Shown here in pieces: positions 1 to 5,925 of a stretch of 10,964 bases of DNA. A program made the translations under genes and the position numbers. Every line of letters begins with the position of its first letter. Position 1 is the stretch's first letter. A model generated the notes under the pieces. That model was given only the letters and a program-made list of their open reading frames with translations. It had not been told where the DNA came from and searched no databases. This stretch comes from Methanothrix sp. (GTDB taxonomy: Archaea > Halobacteriota > Methanosarcinia > Methanotrichales > Methanotrichaceae). The stretch lies in NCBI GenBank assembly GCA_011620785.1, contig WOYM01000044.1, positions 1 to 10,964 on the forward strand, given 5' to 3'.

Positions 1-48
1 TGATCCTAAAATAGGTTGAAGTTTCTGGAACTCGATTACCGATTGCGG

Positions 49-70
49 TCTCTCGGACATGTCCGAGAGA
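49..70. repeat. 22-bp perfect palindrome
   Basis: Eleven bases are followed at once by their exact reverse complement (core GGACATGTCC, flanks TCTCTC/GAGAGA), with no loop and its centre between 59 and 60. It lies in a non-coding stretch downstream of the tRNA gene. The rest of 1-174 shows no gene. It could be a protein-binding site, a cruciform or a dispersed palindrome; the sequence does not decide. Confidence 0.7.
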
Positions 71-174
71 GGACATTCTGAGCAAATCAGCATTCAATAA
101 GGCCTAAATACCAACCCATAATTGATTCACGACCCACATGATCACCAAAAGAATAAATGTACTTGATGCTATTT

Positions 175-179
175 AAAAA
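175..179 (-). terminator. oligo-T terminator of tRNA-Ser
   Basis: On the minus strand the tRNA is followed by a TTTT run (187-190) and then a TTTTT run (175-179), 16 to 20 bases past the mature 3' end. Oligo-T without an obligatory hairpin is the usual archaeal termination signal. Confidence 0.5.
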
Positions 180-194
180 TTACCCGTAAAATAG

Positions 195-312
195 CGCTGA
201 GGGTGAGATTTGAACTCACGAGGTGCGATGCACCACTGGTTTGCCCGTCCCGTCCTCCTGGAAGAGGACGAAAGCTCAAGACCAGCGCCGTAGGCCGCTT
301 GGCTACCTCAGC
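195..312 (-). tRNA. trnS-UGA: tRNA-Ser (anticodon UGA), intron-containing
   Basis: Read on the minus strand this is a complete class II tRNA. Acceptor stem GCTGAGG pairs with CCTCAGC (312-306 with 202-196). There is a D-arm, an anticodon stem CTGGT/ACCAG, a long variable arm with GGTGC/GCACC pairing, and a T-arm GTGAG-TTCAAAT-CTCAC. After removal of the 33-nt intron the anticodon loop reads CTTGAGA, giving anticodon TGA, which decodes UCA. The base after the acceptor stem (195) is G, the archaeal serine discriminator, where leucine tRNAs carry A; this settles Ser over Leu. The 3' CCA is not encoded. The gene stands alone, opposite in direction to dadD. Confidence 0.95.
242..274 (-). other. 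tRNA-Ser intron with canonical bulge-helix-bulge
   Basis: The intron sits between tRNA positions 37 and 38. The precursor folds into a textbook splicing motif. Exon bases CTTG pair with intron CGGG over four base pairs (two G-U). The 5' bulge is AG^C and the 3' bulge is CA^A. An inner ten-pair helix (TTTCGTCCTC with GAGGACGGGA) is closed by a six-base loop. Cutting each three-base bulge after its second base gives exactly the seven-base loop CTTGAGA, so the boundaries are well fixed. The archaeal tRNA splicing endonuclease would process it. Confidence 0.92.
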
Positions 313-360
313 ACGCCCTCATGCTTGGAATCGATAGATCTTAAGCCTGACGATACCCCA

Positions 361-370
361 CCTTTAAAGG
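361..370 (-). promoter_or_regulatory. TATA-like box for tRNA-Ser
   Basis: The palindromic CCTTTAAAGG is the best TATA-like element upstream of the tRNA. It would place initiation near 340, leaving about 28 bases of 5' leader for RNase P to remove. Assigned by position and composition only. Confidence 0.4.
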
Positions 371-410
371 CTGGCCCAAAAACCTACACTTTATCTGTCA
401 AATCGACAAT

Positions 411-420
411 CTTTTTATCT
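411..420 (+). promoter_or_regulatory. TATA-like box for dadD (leaderless)
   Basis: CTTTTTATCT is centred about 26 bases before the ATG at 441, so transcription would begin at or next to the start codon. No Shine-Dalgarno sequence precedes the ATG, which agrees with a leaderless mRNA. Confidence 0.5.
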
Positions 421-440
421 TCAGAGCCAATTTTTCTCGG

Positions 441-1685
441 ATGCTCATAAAGAATGTCTCCATACTCCAGTCCGGGCGTCTGCTGCCGGGGCAGGATATC
501 AGAATCAAGGATGGCAAGATCGAAAAGATTGGCTCTGAACTGCAAAAAGAGCGCGGCGATGAGGAGATAGAGGGCAAGGGGAAGCTGGCTATCCCCGGCC
601 TCGTAAACTGCCACACCCACCTGGCCATGAGCCTCCTGCGGGGCTATGCTGACGACATGGAGCTGATGCCGTGGCTGGAGGAGAAGATCTGGCCCCTGGA
701 GGCCAGGTTAACAGAGGAGGATATCTATTGGGGTGTGAAGCTCGGCTGCCTGGAGCTGATCAGATTCGGCATCACCTGCTACAATGATATGTACTACTTC
801 CCGGATATGACCGCCCAGGCCACAAAGGAGATGGGGCTGCGGGGTTTTATCTCAGGCGTCGTCTTCGATATGAAGCCCGAGCTATTGTCTCAGGTGGAGC
901 CCTTCATCCAGCGTTGGAAGGACGATGAGCTGATAAGGCCGGCTGTGGGCCCCCACGCCGCTTACACCTGCTCAGAGGAGACCCTTCTCCGGGCAAAAGA
1001 GATCGCGGACAGGCACCAGGCTATGGTCCATATGCACATCTCTGAGACCCGGAAGGAAGTGGATGGATTCCTGCTGAGCCGGGGCAAAAGTCCGGTGGAG
1101 TATCTGGACTCGCTCGGCCTTTTGAACAGCCGCCTTACGGCCATCCACTGCGTCTGGCTGTCTGAAGAGGACTGTTATCTATTGGAGAAGAGAAAGGCCA
1201 ATGTGGTGGCATGCACGGCGAGCAACCTGAAGCTGGCCTCGGGCATTGCCCCCCTAAACACCCTGATGAAAGCCGGGGTTAACGTCTGCCTGGGAACTGA
1301 CAGCGCATGCAGCAATAACAACCTCAGCCTGTTTGAGGATATGAAGGTCACGGCCATTGTGCAGAAGAATGCCTACCACACCCCTGCCGCATTCACTGCA
1401 GAGCAGATCTGGCAGTTCGCCACTGATAACGCCTACCGGGCATTCGGATTGAACAACGGAATATCAGTCGGCGCCAATGCAGACCTGGCCCTGATCGATC
1501 TGAAAAAACCCTGGTTTTATCCGCAGTCTAATATCGTATCCCATCTGGTCTACAGCATGGCGGGAGGAGTGGACACCACCATCGTCAACGGACGGGTGCT
1601 GATGCAAAACAGCATCATCCCTGGAGAAGAGGAGATCCTGGAAAAAGCACAGGAGCGATTCATTAGGCTGACATCTGAGGATTAG
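441..1685 (+). CDS. dadD: 5'-deoxyadenosine deaminase (SAH/MTA deaminase family)
   Basis: A 414-residue metal-dependent amidohydrolase, full length for the family. It deaminates 5'-deoxyadenosine, and in characterised relatives such as MJ1541 also S-adenosylhomocysteine, methylthioadenosine and adenosine, salvaging by-products of radical-SAM and methyl-transfer reactions in the cytoplasm. Visible marks: the N-terminal beta domain ending in IPGLVNCHTH (metal ligands His58 and His60), the nearby LLRGYADD segment typical of this subfamily, PHAAY (His172), HMHISE (His199, Glu202), AIHC (His236), and GTDSACSNNN with the ligand Asp287. The ATG at 441 fits the TATA box at 411-420 as a leaderless start. 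The gene stands alone, and its stop is 16 bases from the stop of the convergent membrane-protein gene. The exact substrate preference within the family is inferred. Confidence 0.9.
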   Translation: MLIKNVSILQSGRLLPGQDIRIKDGKIEKIGSELQKERGDEEIEGKGKLAIPGLVNCHTHLAMSLLRGYADDMELMPWLEEKIWPLEARLTEEDIYWGVKLGCLELIRFGITCYNDMYYFPDMTAQATKEMGLRGFISGVVFDMKPELLSQVEPFIQRWKDDELIRPAVGPHAAYTCSEETLLRAKEIADRHQAMVHMHISETRKEVDGFLLSRGKSPVEYLDSLGLLNSRLTAIHCVWLSEEDCYLLEKRKANVVACTASNLKLASGIAPLNTLMKAGVNVCLGTDSACSNNNLSLFEDMKVTAIVQKNAYHTPAAFTAEQIWQFATDNAYRAFGLNNGISVGANADLALIDLKKPWFYPQSNIVSHLVYSMAGGVDTTIVNGRVLMQNSIIPGEEEILEKAQERFIRLTSED

Positions 1686-1701
1686 ACCATTTCGTGCAAC
1701 A

Positions 1702-2778
1702 TTAGTGGGACTTTCTCTTTTTGCCAAAGCCGCTCCTGCCTGACCCATTTCGCTTGAAATTCTTGAAATAAATGTATGCCGCCGCCAGGATGAGAATGAT
1801 GAGAATGCCAGCAAAAAAGAGCATCCATGCCCCAAGATGAGAGTCCTCTTCTACCATCACCAGGAGAGCGATATCCTCCCGCCTCTCGCTATCCTTACCT
1901 ATCTGGTCCATGTCCTGCCCGGGCGGTGGAATCCGGTAAGAGATGCTGCAGGGAAGGGGAGAGTATCCGGGCGTGGCATTGCCCTCGGTGAGAACCATGA
2001 GTTCAAAGGATGCCGCAGATCCCGCCCCGAGGTCCTTGAGGTTCTCATAGTTGGGTTTTTCATCCGATTCATTTCCCAATTCATCTCCTGCCCGGAGGAA
2101 TGGAGGATTGGCTCTTGCCTCCAGCCGGAGGTCAAAGGCGACCTCGTCTCCCTCGTTGGCCACCACAACCTCAAGCTCAGACGCCTCCCCCTGCCTTGCC
2201 GCTCCTTTGATCTCCTGTATCATTATCTTCGGCCCGAGGACCACCTTTACCGGCAAAGGCAGCTCTTCGGATAGATCCTCATAGACAAATATGATATCGG
2301 GGGCGATGTCCTCGCTGGAGGTCGAAATCCTCTCCAGGCGAGAGTAACTCAGCCTGAGCCTGGAGGGATAGATGCCCACCTCTGCCCCCTCTGCCAGGGC
2401 CATGAACTCCACCGTGACGTTCTCTCCCGGTCCCAGGGAGCCCGCCATCTGGGGCCCGGACAAAACCCTCACCCTCTCGTCATCGCTAACAAGCTCTGCT
2501 GTAATGCCCCTGGCTCTTGCCGGATCAAGATCCAGCTCTTGGGGTTCTTGTCGCTCGGTGGCTTGTCCAGTAGCATTGTTATGCAGCACCACGTAAAATG
2601 TCGAAGGGCCATTTGTATCCAGCCTGCCATTGACCGAGGAGATATCCAGATCGGGACGCCCGTTCTCGTCGTCCTCTGCAGAAACGGAATATGAAAAAGA
2701 GACAGCAGCCAGGAGGAAAAAAAAGAGAATAACGGCGGATATCATCCTTGAGATCGATACATTCCCAGGCCCTTTCAT
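1702..2778 (-). CDS. exported, membrane-anchored protein with CARDB/NEW3-like repeats
   Basis: A 358-residue protein of unknown function. Residues 11-34 form a signal peptide or N-terminal anchor (ISAVILFFFLLAAVSFSYSV). Residues 318-338 form a C-terminal membrane helix, followed by a basic tail rich in K and R that would face the cytoplasm. Between them lie two beta-sandwich-like units, about 45-180 and 185-310. Each has the pattern of archaeal CARDB/NEW3-type surface domains (VVLHNNATG, VVVANEGDEVAF, and phrases such as LGPGENVTVEF or LGAGSAASFEL). Several NxT/S sites are possible N-glycosylation points. It is probably an envelope protein displayed outside the cell. The ATG at 2778 lies at the predicted transcription start, so translation is probably leaderless. 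The family assignment rests on pattern and topology only. Confidence 0.75.
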   Translation of the reverse strand: MKGPGNVSISRMISAVILFFFLLAAVSFSYSVSAEDDENGRPDLDISSVNGRLDTNGPSTFYVVLHNNATGQATERQEPQELDLDPARARGITAELVSDDERVRVLSGPQMAGSLGPGENVTVEFMALAEGAEVGIYPSRLRLSYSRLERISTSSEDIAPDIIFVYEDLSEELPLPVKVVLGPKIMIQEIKGAARQGEASELEVVVANEGDEVAFDLRLEARANPPFLRAGDELGNESDEKPNYENLKDLGAGSAASFELMVLTEGNATPGYSPLPCSISYRIPPPGQDMDQIGKDSERREDIALLVMVEEDSHLGAWMLFFAGILIILILAAAYIYFKNFKRNGSGRSGFGKKRKSH

Positions 2779-2790
2779 CGAACTACGGGA

Positions 2791-2810
2791 GGTTTTTATA
2801 TCTTTTTATA
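2791..2810 (-). promoter_or_regulatory. tandem TATA boxes overlapping the aroA' stop codon
   Basis: On the minus strand two near-identical boxes, TATAAAAAGA and TATAAAAACC, lie end to end. The upstream one is centred about 26 bases before the ATG at 2778, giving a leaderless transcript for the surface protein. It also contains the TAA stop of the upstream aldolase gene, so the gene has its own promoter despite sitting 27 bases behind a co-oriented gene. Confidence 0.65.
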
Positions 2811-3639
2811 TTTGCTGGCCCCTCCAGCTTTCTTTTGAAGGTTTCTCTAAAGATGCCGCCTCTTCCGCCTTGAGTCCTTTGTGCACCACCCCGCAGATCC
2901 TTCTGGTGATCAGCTCGGGATCCTGGTGCTGGAAGACGTTCCTCCCAATGGCAACCCCCCGCGCTCCTGAGGCTATCGCCCCTTCCACCATCAGGAGGAG
3001 GTCCAGTTCCGTCTCCACCTTGGGGCCGCCTGCGATCACAACCGGAACCGGGCAGCTATCGACCACACTGGCAAAGCTATCCGGATCTCCGGAGTAATTG
3101 GTCTTGACGATATCCGCCCCCAGCTCTGCACCCACCCGGGCGGCATGGGCGATGCTCTCCGCTGAATATTCGTCCTTGATCTTCTTTCCCCGGGGATACA
3201 TCATGGCCAGGAGAGGCATGCCCCATTCCTGACAGTGGCGGGAGATCTCGCCCAGCGTGTAGAGCATTCTGCTCTCGTCCTCTGCCCCCACATTGACGTG
3301 AATGCTAACAGCATCTGCTCCGATCTTTAAAGCCTCCTCCACCGTCGCCACCAGGACCTTGTTGTTCGGATCAGGTCCCAGAGCGGTGGAGGCGGAAAGG
3401 TGGATTATCAGGCCGAGATCCCGGCCATAGCCTCGATGGCCGAAGGTGGCCGCGCCCTTGTGAACCACGGCAGCATCCGCTCCCCCCCGAGCTACGGCAT
3501 CGGCGATGTTCTTGACGCTCTTGATTCCCTTGATGGGTCCAACGGTAACCCCGTGGTCCATGGGTATTATGACTGCGTTTCCGGTACTGCGGTTGAATAT
3601 CCTCTCCATGCGTATCGATGTTCCTCTCAATCTCGGCAA
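2806..3639 (-). CDS. aroA': 2-amino-3,7-dideoxy-D-threo-hept-6-ulosonate synthase
   Basis: A 277-residue class I aldolase-type TIM barrel that closely resembles MJ0400. It condenses L-aspartate semialdehyde with a 6-deoxy-5-ketofructose phosphate, the first step of the archaeal route to 3-dehydroquinate and aromatic amino acids. Visible marks: IPMDHGVTVGPIKG (Asp28), GHRGYG, SIHVNVG, MMYPRGK (Tyr148), DIVKTNYSGD (Schiff-base Lys179), VIAGGPK, and IGRNVFQH. Asp28, Tyr148 and Lys179 sit at a constant offset of five from Asp33, Tyr153 and Lys184 of MJ0400. The start chosen is TTG at 3639, because the family has an extension before ERIFNR. AGGAG abuts it without normal spacing, so the ATG at 3609 (267 residues) is a fair alternative. 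The partner enzyme AroB' is not in the window. A general DhnA-type aldolase is the fallback name. Confidence 0.88.
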   Translation of the reverse strand: MPRLRGTSIRMERIFNRSTGNAVIIPMDHGVTVGPIKGIKSVKNIADAVARGGADAAVVHKGAATFGHRGYGRDLGLIIHLSASTALGPDPNNKVLVATVEEALKIGADAVSIHVNVGAEDESRMLYTLGEISRHCQEWGMPLLAMMYPRGKKIKDEYSAESIAHAARVGAELGADIVKTNYSGDPDSFASVVDSCPVPVVIAGGPKVETELDLLLMVEGAIASGARGVAIGRNVFQHQDPELITRRICGVVHKGLKAEEAASLEKPSKESWRGQQI

Positions 3640-3659
3640 CTCCTGAGTTGTGGCGTATC

Positions 3660-3727
3660 CAATATTGTTTGTTGATGTACAGTTTAGTACATTATAGTAT
3701 ATCGCACTGCTACAATGAGCAATATTG
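3660..3727. promoter_or_regulatory. paired CAATATTG boxes and TGTAC inverted repeat between divergent genes
   Basis: The palindrome CAATATTG occurs twice, at 3660-3667 and 3720-3727, exactly 60 bases apart, flanking the aroA' TATA region. Between them TGTAC (3676-3680) and GTACA (3687-3691) form an inverted repeat with a six-base spacer, just downstream of that TATA box. The right-hand CAATATTG lies just ahead of the plus-strand TATA box. The arrangement suits one regulator acting on both divergent promoters, but no regulator is identified. Confidence 0.4.
3690..3703 (-). promoter_or_regulatory. TATA region for aroA'
   Basis: The minus strand reads GATATACTATAATG here. It would start transcription near 3668, leaving 29 bases before the TTG at 3639 or 59 before the ATG at 3609. 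Confidence 0.45.
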
Positions 3728-3728
3728 T

Positions 3729-3738
3729 GTATTTATAG
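3729..3738 (+). promoter_or_regulatory. TATA box for the rhodanese-like gene
   Basis: GTATTTATAG is a good TATA match and predicts a start of transcription near 3760, leaving about 75 bases before the GTG at 3835. That leader holds the micro-ORFs described separately. Confidence 0.5.
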
Positions 3739-3771
3739 TTTCTGTTCAGGATTTGGGAGGATGATCTGGCG

Positions 3772-3834
3772 ATGATCAATGGAAGGGGGAGGATGAGCAA
3801 ACCTGAAATAGTGGAAAAACTCCGTACCTTGTGA
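3772..3834 (+). CDS. possible leader micro-ORF (20 codons)
   Basis: ATG at 3772 opens a frame of 20 codons; an internal ATG at 3793 gives 13 codons (MSKPEIVEKLRTL). The TGA stop at 3832-3834 is followed with no gap by the GTG start of the rhodanese-like gene, and both are in the same frame. GGGAGG (3755-3760) lies 11 bases before the first ATG, while GGGGGAGG (3785-3792) abuts the second. A four-codon frame from ATG 3761 ends in an ATGA overlap with the 3772 start. It could be a leader that couples translation, or the original N-terminus of the next protein cut off by a TGA. Expression is unproven. Confidence 0.3.
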   Translation: MINGRGRMSKPEIVEKLRTL

Positions 3835-4872
3835 GTGATTTGGATGGGTTTTGGTGTATCTGGTCAAAAGCAGCAGCGAGAGATTGCAGGAACCGCTTTT
3901 TTAATATCCCTGCTGGCAGCCACTTCTCTGATTATCCTATTTGGCACTGCACTGGCAGGCACGGAGACAGGGGAGTTCTGTCCCGACTGCCCGGACTGGA
4001 CGAACCTGGATGGCTGGTATGCCCAGAAGGAATCCTATGAGAACAGCATGCTGAGCCCAAGTCCTGCCGTCCAGCAGAACATGCCGAATTCACAGGTCCA
4101 GGCTGCATCAAATCCCATTGAAGAGACGACTGACGATTATCCTGTGGCTTCGATCCTCACCCGGCCGAATCTGATCGAAAGCGATAGAGTTATCCTGGAT
4201 GTGCGCTCTATTCAAGAGTACCAGGAGGGACATATCCCAGGCGCTCGCAACCTTTACTGGAAGGACCTGCAAAGGGATGGAGTCCTGGATCCGATCCTGG
4301 CCCAGGACGCTCTGGGACAGGCGGGAATAATCGCAAGCGATCGGATCCTCATCTATGGCGATTCCAGCGATCATGGTGCACCCTTTGTCTTCTGGGCCCT
4401 CTCATACCTGGGGCATGAGGACATCAGCCTGCTTGACGGAGGAATTGATGCCGCCCTGAATGCAGGATTGGATCTGAGCGCAAATGCACCGTCTATTGCG
4501 CCTACCAACTACACCAGCCACATAATGCCAGGGCTCCTGGTAACCCCCGAGAGTCTTGATGATATGCTTGGGCTATCCGATGTCAGCATTCTGGATGCGC
4601 GGGACTTTTCTGAGTACGGAAAGAACAGGATCACCAATGAGGCCATGCCCCTGAGCCTGGATAGGATCTATAAAGATTCAGGGATTAAAGATGCCAGCGT
4701 CCTGGAGGATCTATTCGGCAGCCGGCTGGAGGAGTCCGGGACCGCCGTGGTCTACGGGACGCCAGAGGCCTACAGCCTCTTTTTCAGCCTGCGGCTCATG
4801 GGCTACAATGCCACCATGCTGGAGGGCGACTGGTGGAAGGAGACCAGGTGGGCAGTTAGCAATGTGAATTAG
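3835..4872 (+). CDS. exported tandem rhodanese-domain protein lacking catalytic cysteines
   Basis: A 345-residue protein. A basic start (QKQQR, 11-15) precedes a long hydrophobic segment (about 18-41) ending in a possible signal-peptidase site near ALAG. A CPDC motif (Cys49, Cys52) lies just beyond it, then a linker rich in Pro, Ser and Gln. Domain 1 (about 103-215) has the rhodanese hallmarks LDVRSIQEYQEGHIPGARN and LLDGG. Domain 2 (about 235-343) has LDARDFSEYG and an EGDWW end. The active-site loops read IYGDSSDHGA and VVYGTPEAYS, with Asp176 or Gly/Thr where thiosulfate sulfurtransferases carry Cys. Ordinary sulfur transfer therefore looks unlikely; binding or scaffolding, or chemistry at the CPDC pair, are alternatives. 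The start is uncertain: GTG 3835 or ATG 3844, neither with a Shine-Dalgarno, preceded by an in-frame micro-ORF. Confidence 0.82.
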   Translation: MIWMGFGVSGQKQQREIAGTAFLISLLAATSLIILFGTALAGTETGEFCPDCPDWTNLDGWYAQKESYENSMLSPSPAVQQNMPNSQVQAASNPIEETTDDYPVASILTRPNLIESDRVILDVRSIQEYQEGHIPGARNLYWKDLQRDGVLDPILAQDALGQAGIIASDRILIYGDSSDHGAPFVFWALSYLGHEDISLLDGGIDAALNAGLDLSANAPSIAPTNYTSHIMPGLLVTPESLDDMLGLSDVSILDARDFSEYGKNRITNEAMPLSLDRIYKDSGIKDASVLEDLFGSRLEESGTAVVYGTPEAYSLFFSLRLMGYNATMLEGDWWKETRWAVSNVN

Positions 4873-4880
4873 GCCAGTTG

Positions 4881-4887
4881 AAAAAAA
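4881..4887 (-). terminator. oligo-T terminator of the epimerase gene
   Basis: Seven consecutive T residues on the minus strand lie 20 to 26 bases past the epimerase stop codon, in the 34-base gap between convergent genes. Confidence 0.55.
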
Positions 4888-4906
4888 GAGCGGGCAATCA
4901 ATTTCA

Positions 4907-5863
4907 TCAATTATCCTTAAGAAGCGCCTTCACCGCCACTTCCAGGGCCCCGGCCGATCCCAGCTCTGGACTCCAGCCCAGCATTTTGATCTTCTCAATG
5001 GAGAGAAGCATCAGTTTTACGTCCCCCCTCCAGCCCCGGCCATCGATCCCACCGGTGTAGTCATACTCGACCCCATCAAGGCCCATCTGCCCGACCACGA
5101 TATCTGCAATCTCGGTGACATCCACTGAGTCCTCGGATCCTATGTTGAAGACATTGACCTCGCCCGTGGAATGCTCGACTGCATGAATCATGGCACAAAC
5201 GCAATCTTTCACCTCCAGATAGGACTTGCGCTGCTTTCCTGAGCCCAGAATCTCCAGCTTCCCGGGATTCTCCCTTAGCTTTCTGATGAAGTCCACCAGG
5301 ACTCCATGTGTCCCCCGCTCGCCCACGATATTAGCAAACCGGTAGATCCAGGACTGCATCTGGAAGGTATGGCAGTAAGAGGAGATCAGCGCCTCGCAGG
5401 AGAGCTTGGAGGCCCCATAGAGGGAGATTGGTAGAAGCGGGCCGTAGTCCTCGGGAGTGGGGACCTCAGCCGCCTCACCGTAGACGGTGGAGGTGGAGGT
5501 GAATGCCATCTGGCGCACGTCATTTTTTCTCATAGCCTCCAGGAGATTGTAGGTTGCCAGCACATTCTGCTCCAGATGAACATGAGTGTCCTCTGCCCCC
5601 AGCTTCACATCGGGATTGGCGGCCAGGTGGAAGATGAAGTCCTTTCCTGATACTGCATTATCCAGCATTTCGGGATTCATGAGGTCTCCAGTCAGCAGAT
5701 GAAAATCCGGATTATCCCGATAAGGCTCGAGGAACTCGATTCTTCCTGAACTGAAGTTATCCAGCACTGTCACCTCATTATCCAAAAGCAGCCTTTCCAC
5801 CAGGTGGCTGCCTATGAAGCCTGCACCTCCGGTGACGAGGATGGATCTATTCGTTAACATCAT
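4907..5863 (-). CDS. NAD-dependent nucleotide-sugar epimerase/dehydratase (GalE-like extended SDR)
   Basis: A 318-residue extended short-chain dehydrogenase, normal length for UDP-sugar 4-epimerases. The N-terminal Rossmann motif ILVTGGAGFIGSHLVERL (residues 8-25) binds NAD. Other marks are LDNFSSGR (35-41), FHLAANPDVKL (78-88), the catalytic Ser/Thr region FTSTSTVYGE (121-130) and YGASK (Tyr149, Lys153). The C-terminal substrate region includes RFANIVGERGTHGV, the GSGKQRKSYLEVKD segment and FNIGSEDSVDV. It probably interconverts or dehydrates a UDP- or dTDP-linked sugar for surface glycans; the sugar cannot be told from sequence. No other glycan gene is nearby. Start is ATG 5863 or the adjacent ATG 5860, with a weak TTGATTAAG TATA-like element about 26 bases upstream. 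Confidence 0.85.
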   Translation of the reverse strand: MMLTNRSILVTGGAGFIGSHLVERLLLDNEVTVLDNFSSGRIEFLEPYRDNPDFHLLTGDLMNPEMLDNAVSGKDFIFHLAANPDVKLGAEDTHVHLEQNVLATYNLLEAMRKNDVRQMAFTSTSTVYGEAAEVPTPEDYGPLLPISLYGASKLSCEALISSYCHTFQMQSWIYRFANIVGERGTHGVLVDFIRKLRENPGKLEILGSGKQRKSYLEVKDCVCAMIHAVEHSTGEVNVFNIGSEDSVDVTEIADIVVGQMGLDGVEYDYTGGIDGRGWRGDVKLMLLSIEKIKMLGWSPELGSAGALEVAVKALLKDN

Positions 5864-5925
5864 CAGATGAAGCTCTATTCAGCTTAATCAAGATTGTGGA
5901 ACTTCCTGTGGGAGAGGATCTCAGA

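Noticed and set aside
195..312. Reading the tRNA as tRNA-Leu
   Set aside because: The long variable arm would fit either, but the bulge-helix-bulge cuts give anticodon UGA and the discriminator base is G, both pointing to serine.
223..450. Open frame running through the tRNA gene
   Set aside because: It is antisense to a complete tRNA-Ser and lies in a non-coding spacer.
1837..2274. Plus-strand open frame of 145 codons
   Set aside because: It lies antisense to the exported-protein gene, has no family-like motifs, and the minus frame has a clear signal peptide and membrane anchor.
2630..3097. Plus-strand open frame of 155 codons
   Set aside because: It spans the end of one real minus-strand gene and the start of another, with unnatural Ser/Pro/Arg composition.
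3832..3834. TGA read as selenocysteine joining the micro-ORF to the rhodanese protein
   Set aside because: No SECIS-like element is seen and this kind of methanogen is not expected to use selenocysteine; a leader ORF or a simple stop is more likely.
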